Shown: in pieces, positions 11,000 through 24,430 of the stretch | Position numbering within the stretch: the stretch's first letter is position 1 | Layout: each line of letters opens with the position of its first letter | Assembly (NCBI RefSeq): GCF_008831285.2 | Contig: NW_022204534.1 | Coordinates: forward strand, 1 to 49,347 | Reading direction: 5' to 3' | Length of the DNA: 49,347 bases | From: Nymphaea colorata | Taxonomy: Eukaryota > Streptophyta > Magnoliopsida > Nymphaeales > Nymphaeaceae | The notes under the pieces: model-generated | Told to the model about the DNA's origin: nothing | Databases searched by the model: none | The model's input: the letters and a program-made list of their open reading frames with translations, nothing else | Position numbers and translations under genes: made by a program

Positions 11000-11700
11000 T
11001 AAGAACTAGCAAATAAAGATTCAAACATATGGGATTGGTCCACTTTATCCCAGCCACTTGCCCATTTATCCATTAGCTAGACATACATATTGTCTTTACT
11101 GCTTGCCCTCTCCAAACTGCATTTTCTTGTTCATCTCATCCTCAACCCCAAAAAAAAAGATTTGTTAACTCAATATTGCACTTCTTACCTTTGCATACAT
11201 TAGATATGGATAGAAGATTTTACTTTATTTCTAAAACATGGTCATGGGTTAATAGAAACCTCTTATTTTTGAATTGATTTGCCTTAATTTGTCGTTGGGG
11301 CGTTCACATCATTGCCTACCATGACACCAACTAAACCAAAACACTCATATTTGGCATCAAACATAGACCTATAGTCACAACATGATGCACAGTACTTATA
11401 TTTGGATGTCATTGATTGTCTTGCTTTGACTTCATAGTCATTTCCATGAATGCCTCTAGTAAATTCCAGCAATCTTGGCCATTTTATTCCTCCTACCACA
11501 AAATTGGCCAATTACTTGACTTTTCTATCCATAATGAACTTGGATATATACCTTTTCCTACACTCTAGAATCATTTATCACCTCTACTACAACCTCTACC
11601 TTTGCCAAGGTCACACCTATTTTGAGCAAAGAAGGCAACCATTAATCACTTCCCATGATTTATGAGAATATCATGTATTTCCCAGAATGAAGGAAGAGAT
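11000..11700 (-). pseudogene. Decayed Copia-like gag C-terminal to pre-integrase region
   Basis: With several frame changes the minus strand gives a Gly/Arg-rich stretch (GKGRGCSRG), then words resembling a retroviral zinc knuckle (FCGRRNK), and lower down THDHVLEIK and LLSISNVCK, resembling the pre-integrase HVPDIKKNLLSVSKLC block of Copia polyproteins. It lies upstream of the 10.4-kb LTR in element direction, so it belongs to a different insertion. Many stops; the assignment rests on short words only. Confidence 0.4.
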
Positions 11701-12390
11701 TTTGAAGTTGTCATAGTTATACAAAACCTTTATATTCATTTCCTAAGCCACTATGTACATGCATATATAACTAAGACATCCTCCCTTATAACTTCAACAA
11801 CTAAACTAAGTGAATCAGTTAGAAACATCAAATGGTTGAGAAATTCAACCACGGATTCTTCACAGTTAGACACATTTTGGCAATCGTGGTTGAGCTGAAG
11901 AATTTGTAAATTGGATTATGAGACAAATGCTTTCTTAAGGAATATAAGGCTTGTGATGGATAATTTGGCTGAGCACCAATTCTTTTCCGTTACATTTTCT
12001 TTTTTGGCTTGTTTGCGGATTGCATTTGACATTTTTGAATGATGTACTTTGATCATTTTGCACTTCATAGCACACCTTCACTTGAATTATAACATGAATA
12101 AAATACTGAAGTGTTTTTCTAAGTCGGTCTTTCCAAGCACACCTTCACTTGGGGGCACTACGTACACAAGTTATACTAACCATATTACTACATATTTTAG
12201 AAGTTTGGCCTATATGTCAACCAAAATAAGAGTCATCTTCAACAAATCTGCCGTTGCAATTAATCTTTCCCACTTTCACTTCCTACTTTAGGTTTAGATT
12301 CCAAGACAATCCCCCTAGTCTGCCTTTCTCTCATGTGGTCTCTCTCTTCGCTCCTTTTCCATGCATTCCCTACAAATATTTGATTGGTGG
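11700..12390. other. No recognisable gene
   Basis: AT-rich DNA with short open frames lacking family motifs. CACACCTTCACTTG occurs twice (about 12071 and 12138), a minor direct repeat. Confidence 0.5.
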
Positions 12391-12399
12391 CAATTTCTG

Positions 12400-13170
12400 C
12401 TACCCTAGTATGATTTTATAATTGATCTGGTCAAAAGGGTACACCATTCTTTACCAGACGCTCTCACCAGAGAATGCAAGATGATGAGATCTACTGAAAG
12501 GCAATGGGAAGATTGGCTGGTTGACACACCAGAGCGTAGATGGAAGGTCTATCAAAAAACTAGAAAACTTTATCCAGAATTTACAGATGCAGCAGAACGC
12601 AGATATCCAAATCTGGATTTCTACTACACAGTTGCATGATGAATTACTTGCATTGTCAATAACCTCAAATGGACCTCATTCGAAACAGAAATTTTGTTAT
12701 GGGCCATTAAGAAAACTATACTAGATAATCTAATACTCCATCGACGACAATTATGCTAACAATGTCTTTAGAGACTTTTTAAATTTTGTTGCAGGTCCAA
12801 AATGGGAAGAAGCGCTGTGCTGAAAATTTTAAAGAATCAATTTTGTTGATTATCTAGAAGTTGCAGTCTTTCAAGATGAAGAACTCATGTACAAAAATAT
12901 TCCAAAAACAAGAGTTTGAAGAAAGCTATACGACACTAGAGCAAATCACAAAGGAGATGCGCAAGTGCCAGAATTGTCGTGTCCAGACAAAAGGCTTCTG
13001 CCTCCACCATGAATTTGCAGTACAATGAATATTGGAATCCGAGGCGGAAAGTAGCGAAACAAAAGAATGAAGACAAAACTCTGACCAAAATATATTCGGA
13101 GCAAAAAGCAACACAATGAATCATCTGTCACCTTCCGATTATTGCACCGAAAGCAAGATAATGAGTCATG
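12400..13170 (+). pseudogene. Possible endogenous pararetrovirus relic (Caulimoviridae-like)
   Basis: The plus strand opens with LPDALTRE, the word that closes the RNase H domain in endogenous caulimovirids, followed by about 45 open residues rich in Arg, Trp and Tyr and then stops. Further on (about 12910-13020) a second patch has a CxxC...C-x4-H-like spacing. A TATA-like TATAAATG sits at 13329. The upstream RT is not recognisable, so this is at best the tail of a decayed polyprotein. The alternative is a degenerate Gypsy RNase H end, which has a similar DALSR word; the ALTRE form favours Caulimoviridae. Multiple stops make it noncoding. Confidence 0.4.
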
Positions 13171-13489
13171 AGTCATTTTTGTGTTATTTTGATCATTGTA
13201 CCCTCGTTAGCTGGCGAATCATGAAAAGATTGCCAAAGCACTATTTTCTTTTGTAAAGTATAGGTCAGTGCGTATTACTCTTGTCAAACGAATTTATTCG
13301 TTGAATTATTGTACTATCAAGTTTTGTGTATAAATGATTAACACCGAGCCCCTAGCCAGGCATTGGTATTTTGCCAGCAATTTCTTGCCTCACTTCTCAT
13401 TTTCCCTTTGCCATGGGCAGAGAGAGACACGAAGTTTGACTGTGTATCGCCTTTGCAAACATTGGGTTTCAGTATCTAGTGGTAATCCT

Positions 13490-14230
13490 TTAGTGGTTGT
13501 TACATCCATATTAATTGATTTAGTGGATTTAAATCACAAGTTTGAATGAAAATGAACGAAATTCAAGTTATTCAATTGGTCATTTAAAGTTAATCTAATG
13601 TATTTCACTTGTTATTATATCTATAATAAATTATTAAAATCACAAGTATATGTGGATATAAATGAGATCTATGCATTACTTTGATCCCTTGTAGTTTGCC
13701 CAATGAGTTGAACTTGTTGTTACATCTATAGTGAATGATCTAAGAGATTAAAATTACAAGTTTGTAACAATAAGAGTGAGATTTAAGTGATTCATAAGAT
13801 CACACATACTCAATTGAGTTTGGTACCTTGTAGTTAATCCAAAGAGTTGAACTTGTTATTACATTTATAGTTGTACCAATACGAGTGAGATTTTAGTGAT
13901 TCTAATGAATGCATTAAATGATTGAAATCACAAGTTCATATGTATATAAATGAGATCCATTGATACCAATGGGATCTATGCATTACTTGGATCCCTTGTA
14001 GTTAGTCCAATGAGTTGAACTTGTTGTCACATCCAAAGTGAACGATATACTACATTAAAATCACAAGTTTGAATCAATACAAGTGAGATTTAAGTGATTC
14101 ATATGATCAAGCATACTTTATTGAATGTACTTAACTTATTGTTATATCCATATTAAATGATTTAGTAGATTGAAATCACAGGCTTGCATGAAAATGAATG
14201 AGATTTGAATGATTCATTCGGTGCCCTATT
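13490..14230 (-). repeat. Satellite block in inverted orientation (first)
   Basis: Monomers here read as the reverse complement of the main array, for example ACTTGTTGTTACATC instead of GATGTAACAACAAGT. The block begins the array abruptly at about 13490 and ends at the fold-back at 14231-14298. Confidence 0.85.
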
Positions 14231-14298
14231 GTTAACCGAATGTGTTTCACTTGTTAAGCACATTCAATTAAATTACAAGAGAAACACATTAGGTTAAC
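14231..14298. repeat. Fold-back junction 1 in satellite
   Basis: Inverted repeat with 24-bp arms at 14231-14254 and 14275-14298, two mismatches, and a 20-bp AT-rich spacer. It marks the change from inverted to forward monomers. Confidence 0.9.
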
Positions 14299-15240
14299 TA
14301 TATGACACCAAATGAATCACCTATTAAGCACATCCGTATTAAGAATCATTATAAATGTAATAACAAGTGAAACACATTAGGTTAACCATAAGACACCAAC
14401 TGAATCACTCGAATCTCATTCATTTTCATACAAACTTGTGATCTCGATCTACTAAATCATTTAATATAAATGTAACAACAAGTTAAACACATTCAATTAA
14501 GTATGCATGATCATACGAATCACTTAAATCTCACTTGTATTGGTACGAACATGTGATTTCAATACTTTAGAACGTTCTCTATAGATGTAACAACAAATTC
14601 AACTCATCGGACTAATTACACGCATTCAAAGTAATGCATAGATCCCATTTGTATCCATATTAACTTGCAATTTCAATCATTTAAATAATTGATTATAAAT
14701 GTAATAACAAGTGAAATACACTAGATTAACTATAAGGGACCAATTTAATGGCCTGACTCTCATTCATTTCCAAACGAACTTCTTATTTCAAGCCACTAAG
14801 TCATTCTCTATACATATGTTACAAATGGCAACGCACACTCAATTAAATATAAGTGATCAAATATATGTAATAACAAGTGAAAATGAATCATTTAATCTCT
14901 CAATTAAATATAAGTGATCAAATATGTGTAATAACAAGTGAAACATATTAGGTTACCTACAAAACACCAAATGAATCACTCAAATCTCATTCATTTTCAT
15001 ACAAACTTATGATTTCAATATACAAAATCATTTAATATAGACGTAACAACAAGTTAAGCACATTCAATTAAGTATGCGTGATCAAATGAATCACTTAAAT
15101 CTCACTCGTATTGTGACGAGTGATTGAGTGTGCTTATGGATACAAATGAATGAGATGTAACAACAATTACAACTTATTGAATAAACTACAAGGGATCAAA
15201 CTAATCCATAGGTCTCCTTTACATCCATATATTTACATTA

Positions 15241-17028
15241 GGTTAATTATAAGACACCAAATGAATCACTCAAATCTCATTTATTTTCATACAAACCTGT
15301 GATTTCAATACACATAATCAAGCAATACGGATGTAACAACCAGTTAAGCACATTCAATTAAGTATGTGTGATCATTTGAATCACTTAAATCGCACTTGTA
15401 TTGATACGAACTTTTGATTTCAATCCTTTAGATCGTGCACTATAGTTGTAACAATAAATTCAACTCATCAGACTAAATACACGCGTTTGTATCCACATGA
15501 ACTTGTGATTTCAATCATTTAAATCATTCATTATATATGTAATAACAAGTAAAATACATTTGATTAACTATAAGCGACCAATTTAACGACCCGACTCTCA
15601 TTCATTTCCAGACGAACTTCTGGTATCAAAGCCACTAAGTCATTCTATACATATGTAAGAAATGGCCACGCACATTCAATTAAGTACAAGTGATCAATGA
15701 TATGTAACAAGTGAAAATGAATCACTTAATCTCTCAATTAATTATAAGTGATCAAATATATATAATAACAAGTGAAACACATTAGGTTACTTATAAGACA
15801 CCAATTGAATCACTCAAATCTCATTCATTTTCATACAAACCTATGGTTTTAATCTACTAAATCATTTAATATAGACGTAACAACAAGTTAAACACATTCA
15901 ACTACGTAGGTGTGATCAAATGAATCACTTAAATCCCACTCGTATTGATACGAACTTGTGATTTCAATTCCTTACATCGATTACCATAGATGTAAGAACT
16001 AGTTCAACTTATTGAACTAACTACAAGGGATCAAACTAATGCATAGGTCTCCTTTATATCCACATAAACTTGTAAGTTTTAATCATTTAAATCATTGATC
16101 ATAGATGTAATAACAAGTGAAACACAATATGTTAACTACAAGACACCAAATGAATCACTCAAATCTCATTCATTTTCGCACAAACTTGTGATTTCAATCA
16201 GCTAAATCATTTATTATGGACGTAACAACAAGTTAAACACATTCAATTAAGTATGCACGATTATACGAATCACTTAAATCTCACTTGTACTGGTACGAAC
16301 ATGTGATTTCAATACTTTAGAACGTTCCCTATAGATGTAACAACAAATTCAACTCATCGGACTAACTACACGTGTAAAAATATAGTGACTTCAACCATTT
16401 GTGTCCATATAAAATTGTGATTTCAATCATTTAAATCATTCATTATATATGTAATAACAAGTGAAATACATTTGATTAACTATAAGGGACCAATTTAATG
16501 ACCCGACTCTCATTCATTTCCAAACGGACTTCTTATTTCAAGGCACTAAGTCATTCTATACGTATGTAACAAATGGTAACGCACATTCAATTAAATATAA
16601 GTTACCAAATGTATGTATGAACAAGTGAAAATGAATCACATAATCTCTCAATGAAATATAAGTGACCAAACATATATAATAACAAGGGAAACACATTAAG
16701 TTACCTGTAAGACACCAAATGAATCACTCAAATCCCATTCATTTTCATATAAACCTATGATTTCAATTTACTAGATTATTTAATATAAACGTAACAACAA
16801 GTTAAGTACATTCAATTAAATATGCGTGATCAAACGAATCACTTAAACCCACTCGTATTGATATGAACTTGTGCATCAATCACTATAGATGTAACAACAT
16901 GTTCAACTTATTGAACAAACAAAAAAGGATCAAACTAATGCATAGGTGTCCTTTATATCCATATAAACTTGTGAGTTTTAATTATTTAAATCATTGATCA
17001 CATATGTAATAACGAGTGAAACACATTA
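15241..17028 (+). repeat. Satellite higher-order repeat, copy 1
   Basis: About 1788 bp beginning GGTTAATTATAAGACACC. The whole unit recurs immediately downstream with only scattered changes, about 96-97 percent identical by eye. It contains the same set of diverged and shortened monomers in the same order as the next copy. Confidence 0.85.
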
Positions 17029-18817
17029 GGTTAATTATAAGACACCAAATGAATCACTCAAATCTCATTTATTTTCATACAAACCTGTGATTTCAATACA
17101 CATAATCAAGCAATATGGATGTAACAACCAGTTAAGCACATTCAATTAAGTATGTGTGATCATTTGAATCACTTAAATCGTACTTGTATTGATTCGAACT
17201 TTTGATTTCAATCCTTTAGATCGTGCACTATAGTTGTAATAATAAATTCAACTCATCAGACTAAATACACGCATTTGTATCCACATGAACTTGTGATTTC
17301 AATCATTTAAATCATTCATTATATATGTAATAACAAGTGAAATACATTTGATTAACTATAAGGGACCAATTTTAACGACCCGACTCTCATTCATTTCCAG
17401 ACAAACTTCTGGTATGAAAGCCACTAAGTCATTCTATACATATGCAAGAAATGGCCACGCACATTCAATTAAATACATGTGATCTATGATATGTAACAAG
17501 TGAAAATGAATCACTTAATCTCTCAATTAATTATAAGTGATCAAATATATGTAATAACAAGTGAAACACATTAGGTTACTTATAAGACACCAATTGAATC
17601 ACTCAAATCTCATTCATTTTCATACAAACGTATGGTTTTAATCTACTAAATCATTTAATATAGACGTAACAACAAGTTAAACACATTCAATTACGTAGGT
17701 GTGATCAAATGAATCACTTAAATCCCACTCGTATTGATACGAACTTGTGATTTCAATTCCTTACATCGATTACCATAGATGTAAGAACTAGTTCAACTTA
17801 TTGAACTAACTACAAGGGATCAAACTAATGCATAGGTCTCCTTTATATCCATATAAACTTGTAAGTTTTAATCATTTAAATCATTGATCATAGATGTAAT
17901 AACAAGTGAAACACAATATGTTAACTACAAGACACCAAATGAATCACTCGAATCTCATTCATTTTCGCACAAACTTGTGATTTCAATCAACTAAATCATT
18001 TATTATGGACGTAACAACAAGTTAAACACATTCAATTAAGTATGCACGATTATACGAATCACTTAAATCTCACTTGTATTGGTACGAACATGTGATTTCA
18101 ATACTTTAGAACGTTCCCTATAGATGTAACAACAAATTCAACTCATCGGGCTAACTACACGTGTACAAATATAATGACTTCAACCATTTGTATCCATATA
18201 AAATTGTGATTTCAATCATTTAAATCATTCATTATATATGTAATAACAAGTGAAATACATTTGATTAACTATAAGGGACCAATTTAACGACCCGACTCTC
18301 ATTCATTTCCAAACGGACTTCTTATTTCAAGGCACTAAGTCATTATATACGTATGTAACAAATGGTAACGCACATTCAATTAAATATAAGTTATCAAATG
18401 TATGTATGAACAAGTGAAAATGAATCACATAATCTCTCAATGAAATATAAGTGATCAAACATATATAATAACAAGGGAAACACATTAAGTTACCTGTAAG
18501 ACACCAAATGAATCACTCAAATCTCATTCATTTTCATATAAACCTATGATTTCAATTTACTAAATCATTTAATATAAACGTAACAACAAGTTAAGTACAT
18601 TCAATTAAATATGCGTGATCAAACAAATCACTTAAACCCACTCGTATTGATATGAACTTGTGCATCAATCACTATAGATGTAACAACATGTTCAACTTAT
18701 TGAACAAACAAAAAAGGATCAAACTAATGCATAGGTCTCCTTTATATCCATATAAAGTTGTGAATTTTAATTATTTAAATCATTGATCATAGATGTAATA
18801 ACAAGTGAAACACGTTA
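17029..18817 (+). repeat. Satellite higher-order repeat, copy 2
   Basis: About 1789 bp; same order of monomers as copy 1, including the shortened pair and the diagnostic AATCAAGCAATA monomer near the start. A third, partial and more diverged copy begins at 18818 and breaks off at the inverted block at about 19021. Confidence 0.85.
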
Positions 18818-19020
18818 GATTAACTATAAGACACCAAATGAATCACTCAAATCTCGTTTATTTTTTTACAAACTTGTGATTTCGATTCGCTTAATCAAGC
18901 AACATGGATGTAACAACAAGTTAAGCACATTCAATTAAGTATGTGTGATCATTTGAATCACTTAAATCGCACTTGTATTGATACGAACTTGTAATTTCAA
19001 TCCTTTAGATCCTCCACTAT

Positions 19021-19448
19021 AGTCGTACCAATACGAGTAAGATTTAAGTGATTCATATGATCACGCACCTTTAGATCGTGCACTATAGTCGTACCAATAC
19101 GAGTGAGATTTAAGTGATTCTAATGAGTATATTAAATGATTGAAATCACAAGTTCATATGTATATAAATGAAATCCAGTGATACAAATGAGATCTATGCA
19201 TTACTTGGGTCCCTTGTACTCAGTCCAATGAGTTGAACTTGTTGTCACATCTAAAGTGAACGATATACTACATTGAAAACACAAGTTTGAATCAATACGA
19301 GTCAGATTTAAGTGATTCATCTGATCACGCATACTTTATTGAATGTACTTAACTGATTGTTATATCCGTGTTAAATGATTTAGTAGATTGAAATCACAGG
19401 CTTGCATGAAAATGATTGAGATTTGAGTGATTCATTCGATGCCCTATT
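19021..19448 (-). repeat. Satellite block in inverted orientation (second)
   Basis: Monomers reverse direction at about 19020. The words GTACCAATACGAGT and TAAGTGATTC occur twice within 75 bp at 19027-19115, a small local duplication at the switch. The block ends at fold-back junction 2. Confidence 0.85.
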
Positions 19449-19516
19449 GTTAACCTAATGTGTTTCACTTGTTAAGAACATTCAATTAAATTACAAGTGA
19501 AACACATTAGGTTAAC
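19449..19516. repeat. Fold-back junction 2 in satellite (perfect 24-bp arms)
   Basis: Arms at 19449-19472 and 19493-19516 are exact reverse complements; the spacer is 20 bp. Same position and sequence type as junctions 1 and 3. Confidence 0.93.
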
Positions 19517-22499
19517 TATATGACACCAAATGAATCACTTGTTAAGCACGCCCATATTAAGAATCATTATAAATGTAACAACAAGTGAAACACATTAGGT
19601 TAACCATAAGACACCAAATGAATCCTTCGAATCTCATTCATTTTCATACAAACTTGTGATTTCGATCTACTAAATCATTTAATATAGATGTAACAACAAG
19701 TTAAACACATTCAATTAAGTATGAATGATCATATGAATCACTTAAATCTCACTTGTATTGGTATGAACATGTGGTTTCAATCCTTTAGACCGTTCACTAT
19801 ATATGTAACAACAAATTCAACTCATCGGACTAATTACACGCATTCAAAGTAATGCATACATCCCATTTGTATCCATATGAACTTGCAATGTCAATCATTT
19901 AAATCATTCATTATAAATGTAATAACAAGTGAAATACAGTAGATTAACTGTAAGGGACCAACTTAATGACCTGACTCTCATTCATTTCCAAACGAACTTC
20001 TTATTTCAAGCCACTAACTCATTGTATACGTATGTAACAAATGGCTAGGCACACTCAACTAAATATATTGATCAAATATATGTAATAACAAGTGAAAATA
20101 AATCATTTAATCTCTCAATTAAATATATGTGATCAAATATATGTAATCACAAGTGAAACATATTAGGTTACCGACAAGACACCAAATTAATCACTCAAAT
20201 CTCATTCATTTTCATACAAACATATGATTTCAATATACTAAATCATTTAATATAGACATAACAACAAGTTAAGAACATTCAATTATGTATGCGTGATCGA
20301 ATGAATCACTTAAATCTCACTCGTACTGAGACGAGTGATTGAGTGTGCGTTTGGATACAAATGAATGAGATGTAACAACTAGTTCAACTTATTGAACAAA
20401 CTACAAGGGATCAAACTAATCCATATGTCTCCTTTACGTCTATATAAACTTGTGACTTTTTATCGTTTAAATCGTTGATCATAGATGTCATAACGAGTGA
20501 AACACATTAGGTTAATTATAAGACTCCAAATGAATCACTCAAATCTCATTTATTTTCATACAAACTTGTGATTTCAATTCACTTAATCAAGCAACATGGA
20601 TGTAACAACAAGTTAAGCACATTCAATTAAGTATGTGTGATCATGGATGTAATAACAAGTGAAACACGTTAGATTAACTATAAGACACCAAATGAATCAC
20701 TCAAATCTCATTCATTTTTATACAAACTTGTGATTTCAATTCACTTAATCAAGCAATATGGATGTAACAACAAGTTAAGCACATTCAGGTAAGTATGTGT
20801 GATCATTTGAATCTCTTAAATCACACTTGTATTGATACAAACTTGGGACTTCAATCCTTTAGATCGTGCACTGTAGTTCTAACAATAAATTCAACTCATC
20901 GGACTAACTACACGTGTTTGTATCCACATGAACTTGTGATTTCAATCATTTAAATCATTCATTATATATGTACTAACAAGTGAAATACATTTGATTAACT
21001 ATAAGGGACTAATTTAATGACTTGACTCTCATTCATTTCCAAACGAACTTCCAGTATCAAAGCCACTAAGGAATTCTATACGTAAGTAAGAAATGGTCAC
21101 GCACATTCAATTAAATACAAGTGATCAATTATATGTAATAACAAGTGAAAATGAATAACTTAATCTCTCAATTAAATATAAGTGATCAAATATATGTAAT
21201 AACAAGTGAAACACATTAGGTTACTTATAAGACACCAATTGAATCACTCAAATCTCATTCATTTTCATACAAACCTATGGTTTTAATCTACTAAATCATT
21301 TAATATAGACGCAACAACAAGTTAAACACATTCAATTACGTATTTGTGGTTAAATGAATCACTTAAATCCCACCCGTATTGATACGAACTTGTGATTTCA
21401 ATTCCTTACATTGATCACCATAGATATAAGAACTAGTTCAACTTATTGAACTAACTACAAGGGATCAAACTAATTCATAGGTCTCATTTATATCCATATA
21501 AACTTGTAAGTTTTAATCATTTAAATCATTAATCAAGGATGTAAAAACAAGTGAAACACAATAGGTTAACTACAAGACACCAAATCAATCACTCGATTCT
21601 CATTCATTTTCACACAAACTTGTGATTTCAATCTACTAAATCATTTATTATTGACGTAACAACAAGTTAAACTCATCGGACTAACTACACGTGTACAAAT
21701 ATAGTGACTTCAACCATTTGTATCCATATAAACTTGTGATTTCAACCATTTAAATCATCCATTATAGATGTAATAACAAGTGAAATACATTAGATTAACT
21801 ATAAGGGACCAATATTGTGACTTGACTCTCATTCATTTCCAAACGGACTTCTTTTTTCAAGCCACTAAGTCATTCTATACGTATGTACCAAATGGTTACG
21901 CACATTCAATTAAATATAAGTTATCAAATGTATGTAAGAACAAGTGAAAATGAATCACATAATCTCTCAATTAAACATAAGAGATCAAATGTATGTAATA
22001 ACAAGTGAAACACATTAAGACACCAAATGAATCACTCAAATCCCATTCATTTTCATATAAACGTAACAACAAGTTATGTACATTCAATTAAATATGTGTG
22101 ATCAATTGAATCACTTAAATCCCACTCGTATTGATATGAACTTGTGCATCGATCACTATAGATGTAACAACATGTTCAACTTATCGTACTAACTAGAAAG
22201 GATCAAACTAGTGCATATGTCTCCTTTATATCCATATAAATTTGTGAGTTTTAATTATTTAAATCATTGATCATGGATGTAATAACATGTTAAACACGTT
22301 AGATTAACTATAAGACACCAAATGAATCATGCGAATCTCATTCATTTTCATACAAACTTGTGATTATAATTCACTTAATCAAGCAACAAGGATGTAACAA
22401 CAAGTTAAGCACATTCAATTAAGTATGTGTGATCATTTGAATCACTTAAATCGCACTTGTATTGATACGAACTTGTAATTTCAATCCTTTAGATCCTCC

Positions 22500-22668
22500 A
22501 CTATAGTCGTACCAATACGAGTAAGATTTAAGTGATTCATATGATCACGCATACTTTATTGAATGTATTTAACTTATTGTTATATCCATGTTAAATGATT
22601 TAGTAGATTGAAATCACAGGCTTGCATGAAAATGAATGAGATTTGAGTGATTCATTCGGTGCCCTATT
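22500..22668 (-). repeat. Satellite block in inverted orientation (third, short)
   Basis: A 170-bp inverted stretch between forward monomers and fold-back junction 3. It starts with the same GTACCAATACGAGT word as the block at 19021 but is a shortened version of it. Confidence 0.85.
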
Positions 22669-22736
22669 GTTAACCTAATCTGTTTCACTTGTTAAGAAAA
22701 TTCAATTAAATTACAAGTAAAACACATTAGGTTAAC
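22669..22736. repeat. Fold-back junction 3 in satellite
   Basis: Arms at 22669-22692 and 22713-22736, two mismatches, 20-bp spacer. Clearly homologous to the junctions at 14231 and 19449. Confidence 0.9.
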
Positions 22737-24430
22737 TATATGACACCAAATGAATCACTTGTTAAGGACATCCGTATTAAGAATCACTATAAATGTAACA
22801 ACTAGTGAAACACATTAGGTAAACCATAAGACACCAAATGAAACACTCGAATGTCATTCATTTTCATACAAACTTGTGATTTCGATCTACTAAATCATTT
22901 AATATAGATGTAACAACAAGTTAAACACATTCAATTAAGTATGCATGATCATATGAATCACTTAAATCTCACTTGTATTGGTACGAACGCGTGATTTCAA
23001 TCCTTTAGATCGTTCACTATAGATGTAACAAGAAATTCAACTCATCGGACTAATTACACGCATTCAAAGTAATGCATAGATCTCATTTGTATCCATATGA
23101 AGTTGTGATTTCAAACATTTAATCATTCATTATAGATGTAATAACAAGTGAAATACACTAGATTAACTGTAAGGGACCAACTTAATGACCTGACTCTCAT
23201 TCATTTCCAAACGAACTTCTTATTTCAAGCCACTAAGTCATTCTATACGTATGTAACAAATGACTATGCACACTCAATTACATATATTGATCAAATATAT
23301 GTAATAACAAGTGAAAATAAATCATTTAATCTCTCAATTAACTATACGTGATCAAATATATGTAATAACAAGTGAAACATATTAGGTTACCTACAAGACA
23401 CCAAATAAATCACTCAAATCTCATTCATTTTCATACAAACATATGATTTCAATATACTAAATCTTTTAATATAGACATAACAACAAGTTAAGCACATTCA
23501 ATTAAGTATGCATGATCAAATGAATCACTTAAATCTCACTCGTATTGAGACGGGTGATTTATTGTGCGTATGGATACAAATGCATGAGATGTAACAACAT
23601 GTTCAACTTGTTGAACAAACTACAAGGGATCAAACTGAACTAATCCATAGGTCTCCTTTACATCCATATAAACTTGTGAGTTTTTATCGTTTAAATCATT
23701 GATCATAGATGTCATAACGAGTGAAACACATTATGTTAGTTATAAGACACCAAATGAATCACTCAAATCTCATTTATTTTCACACAAACTTGTGATTTCA
23801 ATTCACTTAATCAAGCAATATGGATGTAACAACAAGTTAAGCACATTCAGTTAAGTATGTGTGATCATTTGAATCACTTAAATGACACTTGTATTGATAC
23901 AAACTTGTGATTTCAATCCTTTAGATCGTGCACTATAGTTGTAACAATAAATTCAACTCATCGGACTAACTACACGCGTTTGTATCCACATGAACTTGTG
24001 ATTTCAATCATTTAAATCATTCATTATATATGTACTAAAAAGTGAAATACATTGTATTAACTATAGGGTACCAATTTAACGACCTGACTCTCACTCATTT
24101 CCAAACGAACTTCCGGTATCAAAGCCACTAGGTCATTCTATACGTACGTAAGAAATGGTCACGCACATTCAATTAAATACAAGTGATCAATTATATGTAA
24201 TAACAAGTGAATATGAATCACTTAATCTCTCAATTAAATATAAGTGATCAAATATATGTAATAACAAGTGAAACACATTAGGTTACTTATAAGACACCAA
24301 ATGAATCACTCCAATCTCATTCATTTTCAAACAAACCTATGATTTTAATCTAATAAATCATTTAATATAGACGTAACAACAAGTTAAGCACATTCAATTA
24401 CGTATGTGTGATAAAATGAATCGCTTATAG

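Larger units (their letters stand above)
13490..24430. repeat. Complex satellite array, ~115-bp monomers with higher-order structure
   Basis: About 10.9 kb built from AT-rich monomers. Each begins with a version of TGTAAYAACAAGT and ends near GTGATTTCAATC plus about 25 bp. Successive starts at 14471, 14586, 14700 and 14817 give a period of 114-117 bp; two shortened monomers (49 and 61 bp) follow at 14817-14927. Neighbouring monomers are strongly diverged, whereas blocks about 1.79 kb apart are nearly identical, so the array evolves as higher-order units. Orientation switches at three fold-back junctions. The array contains no gene; the few open frames are by-products. Whether it is centromeric, heterochromatic knob or dispersed satellite cannot be told from this window. 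Confidence 0.93.

Noticed and set aside
14711-14917. 68-codon open frame with a near-identical 67-codon partner at 23148-23351
   Set aside because: Both lie inside the satellite and are copies of the same monomers; similarity follows from the repeat, not from protein selection.
13490-24430. CRISPR-like array
   Set aside because: Repeats are long, AT-rich, diverged and contiguous without unique spacers; the context is a plant nuclear genome.
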